The notes under the pieces: generated by a model
The model's database searches: none
Told to the model about the DNA's origin: nothing
What the model saw: the letters and a program-made list of their open reading frames with translations, nothing else
Assembly: GCF_040100845.1 (NCBI RefSeq)
Contig: NZ_JAZHSH010000001.1
Coordinates: 1,798,001 to 1,862,000 of the forward strand
From: Chengkuizengella sp. SCS-71B
GTDB taxonomy: Bacteria > Bacillota > Bacilli > Paenibacillales > KCTC-33759
Direction: 5' to 3'
DNA: 64,000 nt
In this document: in pieces, positions 15,554-23,516 of the stretch
Position numbering within the stretch: position 1 is the stretch's first letter
How the letters are laid out: every line of letters begins with the position of its first letter
Program-made: the position numbers and the translations under genes

Positions 15554-15931
15554 GTGCATTTAATTTATACGAGTAATGCCATAGATACAAAAAAAGCAGT
15601 GCAGTTAAGAGCTCAAAATAAATCAATTATATTAAGAAAAAAAGTATTTTTTATTTTAATAACAACTGTTATTGTAACAATTGGTTTGATGTTTGGAGCC
15701 ATCTTGAATGTTTTTGCATCCGAGAATACGGAAACGGTTCAACAGCAAGAAGAACAATTCATACAAATTTATGTAAAACCTGGAGATACACTATGGAGTA
15801 TTGCTAAGTGTTATGTACCTAGAGAGATGGACATCCGATATTTTATTTCTAAAATTAAAAATAAAAATCATCTAGAAAATAGTAATATTATTATAGGACA
15901 AGCTTTATTGATTCCTACTGGAGAATTATAG
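15554..15931 (+). CDS. yneA: YneA-like SOS cell-division inhibitor with LysM domain
   Basis: 125 residues from GTG 15554, 8 bases after GGGAGG. One membrane helix lies near residues 30-52, and a LysM domain begins at YVKPGDTLWSIA and ends GQALLIPTG. In Bacillus subtilis YneA, divergent from lexA, delays septation during DNA damage; position, size, topology and SOS boxes all agree here. Function is inferred from this synteny. The next gene starts 75 bases downstream and could be co-transcribed. Confidence 0.85.
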   Translation: MHLIYTSNAIDTKKAVQLRAQNKSIILRKKVFFILITTVIVTIGLMFGAILNVFASENTETVQQQEEQFIQIYVKPGDTLWSIAKCYVPREMDIRYFISKIKNKNHLENSNIIIGQALLIPTGEL

Positions 15932-16005
15932 ATGGCGTACTTGACATGAAGTATTGTGTCAATAATAGCTAGTATAGTAGATTATGATCTAAAAAGGAGT
16001 TCACT

Positions 16006-17217
16006 GTGGACAAAATATCATTATCAAAAGCAAAAGCACGCCATTTTCTGATTTCATATCAAGGGTTGAGACCTTCAAATCAATTTCTGGGCAAACAAGG
16101 AATCATCGATTTAATTCAACGAGTCGGTTGCATACAATTTGATCCACTGAATGTGGTGGGTTTTAACCAAGAATTAGTGTTGCAATCAAGAATTCGTAAT
16201 TATAGTACTAGTATGCTTCATGAGTTGTTATACAAGGAAAGGGTATTATTAGATGGATGGGATAAAAACATGTCCATTTATCTTACGGAGGACTGGCCTT
16301 ATTTTTCAAGATTCAGAGCTAAGAAGAGAGAACAATTAAAGAGGATAAATGAAGTGCAAGCAATTAGTCAGGATGTGTTAAGCCTAGTTAAAGAAAAGGG
16401 ACCATTATCTTCGAAAGATTTATCATATAATCAAATTGTTGATTGGTCGTGGGCACCTACTCGATTATCAAGAGCTGCCTTAGAAAGTTTATATTTTGCA
16501 GGAGATTTAATTATTTATGATAAGGATAGAACACGTAAAATATACGATGTTACAGATCGAAATCTGCCGAAAAAACTGTTAATAAAGAAAGACCCGAATA
16601 AAACGTTTGAGCAATATGTAGACTGGTATGTACTAAGACGTATAGGAGCGATTGGTCTGTTGTGGGATAGATCAGGGGATGCATGGTTAGGGATTAGAGA
16701 AATTAAGAGCTCTGATCGTAAAAAGTCCATACAACGATTAATTGAAGCTGGGAAATTAATTGAAGTAACAATACAGGGAATATCCAATAAATTTTACATG
16801 AAAAAATCAGACGAAAGCTTTTTAACAAAACATGATGGTCAAAATCATGCTTCAATTATCGCGCCACTAGATAATCTGATATGGGATCGAAAGTTAATTA
16901 AGGAACTTTTTGATTTCGAATATATTTGGGAAGTCTATAAACCTATAGAGGAACGAAGATATGGTTATTATGTTCTGCCAATTTTACATAATGATCGCTT
17001 TATAGCAAGGTTTGAACCAGTTAAAGATAAAAAGAATAAAGTTTTAATGATTAAAAATTGGTGGTGGGAATCTGGGTTTAAGGTTTCAGAACAATTAAAG
17101 TCTGATTTAAAGACGTGTTTTGAGAGATTTATACGTTATTTGGGTGTAGAACAAATACTTGCAGATTCTAATTTAATTGAAGAAAAAAATTTAGGATGGT
17201 TAGTTGATGAAAAATAA
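16006..17217 (+). CDS. YcaQ/AlkZ-like winged-helix DNA glycosylase
   Basis: 403 residues of the HTH_42 family: an N-terminal three-winged-helix core, then a C-terminal beta domain ending near ERFIRYLGVEQI. The Q-phi-D catalytic motif of the YcaQ branch is present as QFD at residues 44-46 (CIQFDPLNVV), and LLDGWDKNMSIYLTEDWPYF matches the conserved core. Relatives remove alkylated bases and unhook interstrand crosslinks. GTG start with AAAGGAG 6 bases upstream. The place next to lexA and yneA suggests a damage-response role, but no SOS box lies directly before it. Confidence 0.85.
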   Translation: MDKISLSKAKARHFLISYQGLRPSNQFLGKQGIIDLIQRVGCIQFDPLNVVGFNQELVLQSRIRNYSTSMLHELLYKERVLLDGWDKNMSIYLTEDWPYFSRFRAKKREQLKRINEVQAISQDVLSLVKEKGPLSSKDLSYNQIVDWSWAPTRLSRAALESLYFAGDLIIYDKDRTRKIYDVTDRNLPKKLLIKKDPNKTFEQYVDWYVLRRIGAIGLLWDRSGDAWLGIREIKSSDRKKSIQRLIEAGKLIEVTIQGISNKFYMKKSDESFLTKHDGQNHASIIAPLDNLIWDRKLIKELFDFEYIWEVYKPIEERRYGYYVLPILHNDRFIARFEPVKDKKNKVLMIKNWWWESGFKVSEQLKSDLKTCFERFIRYLGVEQILADSNLIEEKNLGWLVDEK

Positions 17218-17571
17218 TTATACTTATAGAATATTCAAGTGTCTATGATGATTAAAAGATTATTTTTTACACCGCCCACACTTAGGGACGCTGTATAGGT
17301 GTAGGTTATTCTTAAATTTGATCAAAAATATGTCAAATAGCGTTGGTTTTACGTATTTAAAAGAATCTGTTTTTAAAAAGATTAAAACAGATTCATAATA
17401 TATTATTCCAGAACAATTTTTATAAAGTTTGATCATTTTTTGCCTGTATGTTCAGCAATTGCGCCATATCGTAATATTAGTTCAGCCAGATTTTTCTGCT
17501 TGACATTTTGCTGAATACCAAATTACTTTAGTTTTAGTTTGGAAAAAGTGCTCTAAAGAATTCTGGTGAAT
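17218..17571. other. Non-coding stretch with a perfect 11-bp inverted repeat
   Basis: GAATCTGTTTT (17363-17373) and AAAACAGATTC (17384-17394) are exact inverted copies. They may end the YcaQ-like transcript, but no T run follows. No gene is visible. Confidence 0.5.
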
Positions 17572-18108
17572 TTAGTTTGGGTTGACTCTTAAATACTTCT
17601 CCATGCGGATATCATTCCACATTTTACCTTGCCAATAGGTGAAATTATTAACATGCCCAATTTCCTTGTAATCCAGTTTCTGATACAGTTTCAGTGCCTG
17701 TTCATTAAATTCAAATACTCCTAATTCAATACGTTTAAGACCTTTTTTCATAATTTGATCCTCTAAATATTTTATCGCCACATATCCAATTCCTTTACCA
17801 CGGCCTTCGGGCTCACCAATCGTAATCCCTATCCAGGCAGTTCCTGGCTCTTTTTTGTACAGATGTCTCGGATCGACCATGTAGTTCATTTCGCCGATTA
17901 ACTGATCATCCAGATATATTAGGTAGATCTGTTCATGTTCTAATCGTTGAAATAAGTTTTCTTTAGTAATTGTTTGCTGATATTCTAATTCTGACTTGAT
18001 TTGGTTAGGACGAGTCAACGGGATTAAAGTAGGATCGTTTGCCCAGCGATTAAACACATCTACAAGGTTTTTATTAGGTTCAGTTAATTTGATGAAATGA
18101 GTATTCAT
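17572..18108 (-). CDS. GNAT-family N-acetyltransferase (RimJ/RimL-like)
   Basis: 178 residues. GTAWIGITIGEPEGRGKGIG holds the acetyl-CoA motif A (RGKGIG), followed by YVAIKYLEDQIMKKGLKRIELGVFEFNEQALKLYQKLDYKEIG, the typical beta-5 and alpha-4 region of the RimJ/RimL group. These enzymes acetylate protein N-termini, antibiotics or small amines; the substrate cannot be told. It is a single gene. Confidence 0.85.
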   Translation of the reverse strand: MNTHFIKLTEPNKNLVDVFNRWANDPTLIPLTRPNQIKSELEYQQTITKENLFQRLEHEQIYLIYLDDQLIGEMNYMVDPRHLYKKEPGTAWIGITIGEPEGRGKGIGYVAIKYLEDQIMKKGLKRIELGVFEFNEQALKLYQKLDYKEIGHVNNFTYWQGKMWNDIRMEKYLRVNPN

Positions 18109-18416
18109 GTTAGCATTCCTCCAATACTTAAAGTAGAAATCTGATTTTTTATTAAATTTTATAGTTTTAGGGTATTGTTGTCTGTATACTCAGAACTTCT
18201 TTTTCTTCTTCTTTAAAAGCCATTTTAACACTCTCACTTTCGATTAAACAACATTAACTTATTAACAATTTTCAACTATGCTGCAACATCTTATATTTGA
18301 GTATATTAAACGATACACCTTATTAGAAACAATTGAATTGATCAAGTCCAACATCTGGGTGAATGAATCCCTAGAAATTGGATTTTTATGATGAATTCAC
18401 ATATGTTCATTATATA
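18109..18416. other. Non-coding stretch
   Basis: It contains the upstream region of the GNAT gene and an 18-codon ORF near 18166-18222 on the minus strand with no good ribosome site. I see nothing else. Confidence 0.4.
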
Positions 18417-19142
18417 TTAAAATTTAGTAACGTCTTCATTGATTGAAGTTCCTATATGCTGTCCTTCACATATTTTTTTCATTGCTTCATGTTTATCAAA
18501 ATTAAATACATGAACTGGGAGCTTATGATCTCTTGCTAATAATAAAGCAGATTGATCCATAACTTTTATATTATTTGTAATTATATCGTTGTAGTTTAAG
18601 TTTCTGTACATTCGTGCCTCTTTGTTAAGATTCGGGTCGCAAGTAAAAACCCCATCTACGCCTTGCTTAGCAACTAATATGGCATCACAATTCGTTTCAA
18701 CTGCACGTTGCACACTTGGATAATCAGTAGTGACAAAAGGTTGTCCATTTCCTCCTCCAAAAATAACTATATACCCTTTTTTGAGATGTTGAATCGCTTT
18801 TAAACGAATAAAAGGCTCTGCTACAGCTGTAATTGGAATAGAGGTCATAACACGGACTTCTTTTTTAGTTTTGCTCTTTAATACACCTCTTAACATTAAA
18901 CTATTGATTATTGTTCCTAGCGTACCAATATTGTCTGCTTCTACTTTATCTATTCCCCATGCAGAAGCCAAATTTCCTCTGAATATGTTCCCACCACCAA
19001 CAACGATACATACTTCAATTCCATTTTCTGAAATAGCTAGTATTTCATTAACTATATGTTCTAAACGATCTGGTCCAAAATTATTTCCATTCTGATCTGC
19101 AAGTGCTCCACCGCTTAATTTTACTAATACTCGTTTATACAA
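18417..19142 (-). CDS. pyrH: Divergent UMP kinase (PyrH-like)
   Basis: 241 residues of the amino-acid kinase fold. Family motifs are YKRVLVKLSGGAL (phosphate loop lysine), VVGGGNIFRG, TSIPITAVAEPFI, GGGNGQPFVTTD and VDGVFTCDPN. The enzyme phosphorylates UMP to UDP with ATP. It is not in the usual rpsB-tsf-pyrH-frr setting, so it is probably a second copy or a specialised paralog. Start choice: AAGGAG is 8 bases before TTG 19142 but only 2 before ATG 19148, so I prefer TTG; ATG 19148 or GTG 19151 remain possible. It is preceded by its own promoter, a leader ORF and a terminator (see 19171-19342). Confidence 0.85.
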   Translation of the reverse strand: MYKRVLVKLSGGALADQNGNNFGPDRLEHIVNEILAISENGIEVCIVVGGGNIFRGNLASAWGIDKVEADNIGTLGTIINSLMLRGVLKSKTKKEVRVMTSIPITAVAEPFIRLKAIQHLKKGYIVIFGGGNGQPFVTTDYPSVQRAVETNCDAILVAKQGVDGVFTCDPNLNKEARMYRNLNYNDIITNNIKVMDQSALLLARDHKLPVHVFNFDKHEAMKKICEGQHIGTSINEDVTKF

Positions 19143-19170
19143 ATTCATCACTCCTTCAATAATATAAAAA

Positions 19171-19204
19171 AAGAACTAAAGATCGTTAACAATCTTTAGT
19201 TCTT
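19171..19204 (-). terminator. Leader terminator (attenuator) in front of pyrH
   Basis: AAGAACTAAAGAT and ATCTTTAGTTCTT form a perfect 13-bp stem with an 8-base loop. On the minus strand it is followed by seven T, and lies between the pyrH promoter and the pyrH ribosome site, about 15 bases from the latter. Read-through is needed to express pyrH, so this is an attenuator rather than an end-of-gene terminator. Confidence 0.8.
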
Positions 19205-19269
19205 TTTTTATAAGATGGAGAAGAAAAAGCGATAATTATTGTTTTATTCTTAAATAAAAATAACCTCAT
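19186..19269 (-). CDS. 27-codon leader peptide of pyrH
   Basis: The ORF begins MRLFLFKNKTIII, with AGGTGGGG (19283-19276) 6 bases before the ATG. Its stop codon (19188-19186) lies in the loop of the attenuator stem, so a ribosome at the end of the leader would cover the 5' arm and prevent termination. Two pyrimidine-rich tracts in the leader RNA, GGUUAUUUUUAUUU and GCUUUUUCUUCUCC, lie before the stem. This is the arrangement of E. coli pyrBI, where slow transcription at low UTP lets the ribosome catch up. The peptide itself is unlikely to have a function. Confidence 0.6.
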   Translation of the reverse strand: MRLFLFKNKTIIIAFSSPSYKKRTKDC

Positions 19270-19313
19270 ATTCAGCCCCACCTATCATCTGCATTCAAAA
19301 TATTCTGTTTGTT

Positions 19314-19342
19314 AGTTTATATAAATAGTAAGGAATGGTCAA
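19314..19342 (-). promoter_or_regulatory. Promoter of the pyrH leader
   Basis: Minus strand: TTGACC (19342-19337), 17 bases, TAAACT (19319-19314). The start would be near 19307, giving about 40 bases before the leader ATG and a terminated RNA of about 135 bases. Confidence 0.65.
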
Positions 19343-19438
19343 GCTTTTTTTCTGTTATAATCATTGATCAATAAAGTTACTTGACAATTTTTTTTTGAAA
19401 TGTCAAAGTAATGGGGTAGATAAGGAGGATTAAACGTT

Positions 19439-19609
19439 ATGAACAACGATCAAATCAACAGAATTAATGAGTTAGCTAGAAAGAAGAAAACAGTTGGCTT
19501 GAATGCACAAGAGGTTGAAGAACAGAAAAAGTTACGTCAGGAATATTTAAAATCCTTTAGGAAAAACTTTAGAGCACAATTAGATAATATAGAAATTGTT
19601 GATGAATAA
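19439..19609 (+). CDS. ynzC: DUF896 (YnzC-like) protein
   Basis: 56 residues: INRINELARKKKTVGLNAQE, then EQKKLRQEYLKSFRKNFRAQL, the two-helix hairpin of the DUF896 family. AAGGAGG precedes the ATG by about 10 bases. In Bacillus subtilis ynzC is in the yneA operon downstream of lexA. Here it lies 3.5 kb further along with the YcaQ-like, GNAT and pyrH genes between. The function is unknown. Confidence 0.85.
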   Translation: MNNDQINRINELARKKKTVGLNAQEVEEQKKLRQEYLKSFRKNFRAQLDNIEIVDE

Positions 19610-19691
19610 ACTAAAAAAAATATTCAATTTCTATACTATATAACTTACAACAGAGTAACTCATTCTCTGTAACATAAATTTTTTATATGTT

Positions 19692-19724
19692 AGAACAAGA
19701 TCGACTGTAGATCTTGTTCTTTTC
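19692..19724 (+). terminator. Terminator after the DUF896 gene
   Basis: AGAACAAGATC (19692-19702) is perfectly complementary to GATCTTGTTCT (19710-19720) and followed by TTTC. Confidence 0.75.
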
Positions 19725-19796
19725 ATATCACCAGGTTTGCGATAAAATAGTTAAAAAAATGAATAAATATTCATTGTTATACAGAGGAGGACAAGT

Positions 19797-20792
19797 ATGG
19801 AACATCGTATACTCGGGAAAAGTGGTTTAGCTGTTTCCAAATTATGTTTAGGTACAATGACTTTCGGGAATACAACGAGTGAAAAAGATTCGATTGATAT
19901 GATACACCGTTTTTTAGATAGAGGGGGGAATTTTTTAGATACTGCAGATGTATATGTACAAGGAAAATCTGAAGAAATTGTTGGTAAAGCCATTAAAGAT
20001 CGACGTTCTGAAGTGGTGTTGGCAACTAAAGTAAGATTCCAGACAGGCAAAGATTTGAATAGTGCAGGATTATCTCGAAAACACGTTATGGATGGTGTTG
20101 AAGCTAGTTTAAAACGATTAAATACAGATTATATCGATCTATACCAAGTACATGTATGGGATGAGTTCACACCTGTAGAAGAAACGTTAAGGGCTTTAGA
20201 TGACATAGTAAGTTCTGGTAAAGTAAGGTACATAGGATGTTCCAATTTTTTAGCGTGGCAATTAATGAAATCCTTATGTTATAGTGATTTTAATAAATTT
20301 GTTAGATATATATCCATTCAGCCTCAATATAGTCTTGTAAGCAGAGAAATGGATCGAGAAGTTTTACCTTTGTGTATTGAAGAAAATGTTGGTGTAATGC
20401 CTTGGGCTGCAATTGGAAGTGGTTTTTTATCAGGAAAATATTCTAAAGGTGTACAACCTACTGAGGGAAGACTTCATAAAGCAATGGGCGAATCTTCTTG
20501 GGAAAATCGAAATACTGAAAAAAATTGGGAGATACTCAATACTGTAATGGAAATTGGTGAGCAGAGGGGAGTAACTCCTTCACAAGTAGCTTTAAATTGG
20601 CTGCTTGATAAAAAGGGCATCACTTCACCCATTTTGGGTGCAAATACATTAGATCAATTTGAAGAAAATATGGGAACGTTAGAGTGGAATTTAACCACAG
20701 AGGAATGGAATAAACTTGATGAGGTCAGTGCTCTTCCTGATGAATATCCAAACCGATTTATAAACAAGTTTAAACGAACACTTAACGTTTAA
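19797..20792 (+). CDS. Aldo/keto reductase
   Basis: 331 residues, an NADPH-dependent (beta/alpha)8-barrel. The catalytic residues are recognisable: Asp and Tyr in FLDTADVYVQGKSEEIVG, Lys in VVLATKVRF and His in DLYQVHVWD. GKVRYIGCSNF and LGANTLDQFEENMG match the cofactor end of the barrel. It resembles the YhdN/YdbC-type family, with no fixed physiological substrate. AGAGGAGGA precedes the ATG. It is monocistronic or paired with the HAD gene 90 bases downstream. Confidence 0.9.
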   Translation: MEHRILGKSGLAVSKLCLGTMTFGNTTSEKDSIDMIHRFLDRGGNFLDTADVYVQGKSEEIVGKAIKDRRSEVVLATKVRFQTGKDLNSAGLSRKHVMDGVEASLKRLNTDYIDLYQVHVWDEFTPVEETLRALDDIVSSGKVRYIGCSNFLAWQLMKSLCYSDFNKFVRYISIQPQYSLVSREMDREVLPLCIEENVGVMPWAAIGSGFLSGKYSKGVQPTEGRLHKAMGESSWENRNTEKNWEILNTVMEIGEQRGVTPSQVALNWLLDKKGITSPILGANTLDQFEENMGTLEWNLTTEEWNKLDEVSALPDEYPNRFINKFKRTLNV

Positions 20793-20879
20793 AACATTTA
20801 AATATATAGCTAGCTTGAATAATAAAAGCAATTTTTAATTCATTATAAATTAAATATTTTACTGGAAATGAGTGAGAAC

Positions 20880-21686
20880 ATGAGTATTAAAGCCATTATT
20901 TTTGATCTAGATGATACCTTGCTTTGGGATGAACGTTGTGTAAAAGAAGCTTTTGAGGTTACTTGTCAATCAGTGGAACAACATTACCGTATAGACCCTG
21001 TGAAATTAGAGGAGGCTGTTCGTCAAGAAGCTAGGGCCTTGTATGAAACGTTTGAAACGTTTGAATTCAGTAAGAATATTGGTATCAATCCTTTTGAAGC
21101 TTTATGGGGAAATTTTAACGATGAAAATGAACATTTCAGTCTATTAAAAAAAATAGCACCTGAGTATCGTAAAGAAGCTTGGACAAGAGGATTAAAAGTG
21201 ATGGGAATTGATGACCTTCAATTAGGTCAAACACTAAGTGAATTATTCCCAAGTGAAAGAAGATCAAGATCTTATGTATATGATGAGACATATCCTACAA
21301 TAGATAAATTAAAGGAAAAATATAAGCTGATGTTATTAACGAACGGATCTCCAGATATTCAAAATGAAAAATTAGCTGCTATGCCAAAATTAATGCCATA
21401 TATGGATCAAGTGATGATATCTGGTAGTTTTGGTCAAGGAAAACCATCACCTGCTATATTTGAACATGCAATGAAGCTTTTGGGAATTGAACCACATGAA
21501 GGGATCATGGTAGGAGATAACCTTAACACTGACATTAAAGGTGCTCTTAGCGTAGGGATGAGATGTGTATGGATTAATCGTAATAACATAAAATCTTCAG
21601 GTGAAATTAAACCTGACTTTGAAATTAAAGAATTAAATGAATTGCATGGCATTATCCAATCCATTAATACTAAAGTATCCTCTTAA
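20880..21686 (+). CDS. HAD-superfamily hydrolase
   Basis: 268 residues. Motif I is FDLDDTLLW at residues 7-15 (nucleophile Asp and general acid Asp), motif II is LLTNGSPDIQNEKL, motif III lysine is in FGQGKPSPAIFEHAM, and motif IV is MVGDNLNTDIKGAL. A helical cap lies between motifs I and II (subfamily IA). It probably dephosphorylates a small metabolite. ATG 20880 gives the usual family start; an in-frame ATG 12 bases upstream (20868) is possible, and neither has a strong ribosome site. Confidence 0.9.
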   Translation: MSIKAIIFDLDDTLLWDERCVKEAFEVTCQSVEQHYRIDPVKLEEAVRQEARALYETFETFEFSKNIGINPFEALWGNFNDENEHFSLLKKIAPEYRKEAWTRGLKVMGIDDLQLGQTLSELFPSERRSRSYVYDETYPTIDKLKEKYKLMLLTNGSPDIQNEKLAAMPKLMPYMDQVMISGSFGQGKPSPAIFEHAMKLLGIEPHEGIMVGDNLNTDIKGALSVGMRCVWINRNNIKSSGEIKPDFEIKELNELHGIIQSINTKVSS

Positions 21687-21721
21687 ACAATTAATGATGT
21701 TTATATCAATTAAACAAACCT

Positions 21722-21762
21722 CGCCATACACCTGACTCTGTTAGTTGTATGGCGTATTTCTT
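21722..21762 (+). terminator. Terminator after the HAD gene
   Basis: CGCCATACA (21722-21730) pairs with TGTATGGCG (21746-21754), followed by TATTTCTTTATTT. A TATAAT-like promoter for the next gene follows near 21795. Confidence 0.75.
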
Positions 21763-21880
21763 TATTTAATTCACTTATCCATCATCGATATATGTTATAA
21801 TAAATTGTTTGCTTAGGATATTATTGATACGTATACATTTAATATAGATGTAATTTTATTAAGTTAGGAGTTAGAATATC

Positions 21881-23443
21881 GTGAGTCTTTTAACTGTAGA
21901 AGATTTAAGTCATACGTTTGGAGATCGGGTTTTATTTAAAAATGTGTCATTTAGATTACTGCCAGGTGAACATGTTGGGCTTGTAGGAGCAAATGGAGTC
22001 GGAAAATCTACATTGATGAACATATTAACAGGACAAGTTTTAAAAGATACAGGTAAAGTAGAGTGGACACCTAAGGTGAATTATGGATACTTAGATCAGC
22101 ATACAAAATTAACACCTGGGAAAACAATGAGAGAAGTGCTTAAAGATGCTTTTTTACCTTTATTGGAAGAAGAAAGAAAGTTGAATGAAATCACAGGGGA
22201 GATGGCTGAGGCTTCACCAGAAAGATTGGAGCAGCTATTAGAAGAAATGGGTGAGATTCAGGATCGTTTAGAAAACAGTGGATTTTATTTATTGGATAAT
22301 AAAGTTGAAGAAATGGCAAATGGTTTAGGATTAGCCGCCATTGGATTGGATCGTGATGTTTCTGAATTAAGTGGTGGACAGAGGACAAAAGTCTTGTTGG
22401 CAAAGTTACTGTTAGAGCAACCCACTGTACTATTATTAGATGAACCTACAAACTATTTGGATACAGAACACATAGATTGGTTAACGAATTATTTACGTGA
22501 ATATCCATCAGCATTTATGCTCATTTCTCATGATACGGAGTTTATGAATAAAGTAGTGGGCGTGATCTATCATTTGGAATTTACAAAACTAACAAGATAT
22601 ACTGCTAATTATGAAAAGTTTTTACAAATGGCTGATTTAAATAAAAACCAACATATTGATGCTTATGAAAAACAGCAGGAATTCATTAAAAAACAAGAGG
22701 ATTTTATTCAACGAAATAAAGCAAGGTACTCTACATCTGGAAGAGCAAAAAGTAGACAAAAACAATTGAATCGACTTGAAAGAATAGATCGTCCTGAAGT
22801 TGCAATGAAGCCCACTTTTGTGTTTAAAGAAGGACGGGCAAGTGGGAAAATTGTTTTTGAAGCTGAAGGAATGCAAATTGGGTATGATAGACCATTACTA
22901 CCTGAAATGAACATGCTGATAGAACGTAAGGATAAGATTGCCATTGTTGGCTGTAACGGTGTAGGAAAATCCACTCTTTTAAAAACAATGTTAGGACTTA
23001 TTAAACCTTATGGCGGGAAAACTCATCAAGGAGATTTTCTTATCCCTGCTTATTTTGAACAAGAAGCAAAAGCAGGTCATCTAACTCCTATTGATGATGT
23101 TTGGAATGAGTTTCCTAATATGAACCAGAATGAAGTACGGGGTGTATTGGCTCGTTGCGGTTTGAAGAATGAGCATATTTCCAGACCGTTAAATAAATTA
23201 AGTGGTGGAGAACAAGCTAAAGTACGTTTATGTAAATTATTAATGAGAGAAAGCAATTGGATTGCTTTTGATGAGCCAACGAACCATCTGGATGTCGTTG
23301 CTAAGGAAGAATTGAAACGTGCTTTAAAGGAATATCAAGGAACGATCGTGCTTGTTTGTCATGAACCTGAATTTTATGAAGATTGGGTTACGAAGGTTTG
23401 GAATGTGGAGGAATGGGCGCAAAATTCTTCTCTTAAAATATAA
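21881..23443 (+). CDS. yfmM: ABC-F ATPase, YfmM-like
   Basis: 520 residues with two nucleotide-binding domains and no membrane domain. The first has GANGVGKST, LSGGQRTKVLLAKLL and DEPTNYLD; the second has GCNGVGKST, LSGGEQAKVRLCKLL and DEPTNHLD. The charged linker (about 235-310) is the region that reaches the ribosomal exit or peptidyl-transferase site in ABC-F proteins. Length and start (LTVEDLSHTFGDR) match Bacillus YfmM. GTG start with TTAGGAG upstream. A role in translation or antibiotic protection is likely; no leader attenuator is visible. Confidence 0.85.
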   Translation: MSLLTVEDLSHTFGDRVLFKNVSFRLLPGEHVGLVGANGVGKSTLMNILTGQVLKDTGKVEWTPKVNYGYLDQHTKLTPGKTMREVLKDAFLPLLEEERKLNEITGEMAEASPERLEQLLEEMGEIQDRLENSGFYLLDNKVEEMANGLGLAAIGLDRDVSELSGGQRTKVLLAKLLLEQPTVLLLDEPTNYLDTEHIDWLTNYLREYPSAFMLISHDTEFMNKVVGVIYHLEFTKLTRYTANYEKFLQMADLNKNQHIDAYEKQQEFIKKQEDFIQRNKARYSTSGRAKSRQKQLNRLERIDRPEVAMKPTFVFKEGRASGKIVFEAEGMQIGYDRPLLPEMNMLIERKDKIAIVGCNGVGKSTLLKTMLGLIKPYGGKTHQGDFLIPAYFEQEAKAGHLTPIDDVWNEFPNMNQNEVRGVLARCGLKNEHISRPLNKLSGGEQAKVRLCKLLMRESNWIAFDEPTNHLDVVAKEELKRALKEYQGTIVLVCHEPEFYEDWVTKVWNVEEWAQNSSLKI

Positions 23444-23516
23444 TTCATCTTATATATGTAGTTACAAAATTTAATGAGTCTTTTCATATGAAAATTTAGA
23501 AGGTAGGGTAATAACA

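Noticed and set aside
21687-21880. Possible antibiotic-type attenuator before the ABC-F gene
   Set aside because: The hairpin at 21722 lies upstream of the likely promoter and simply ends the HAD gene.
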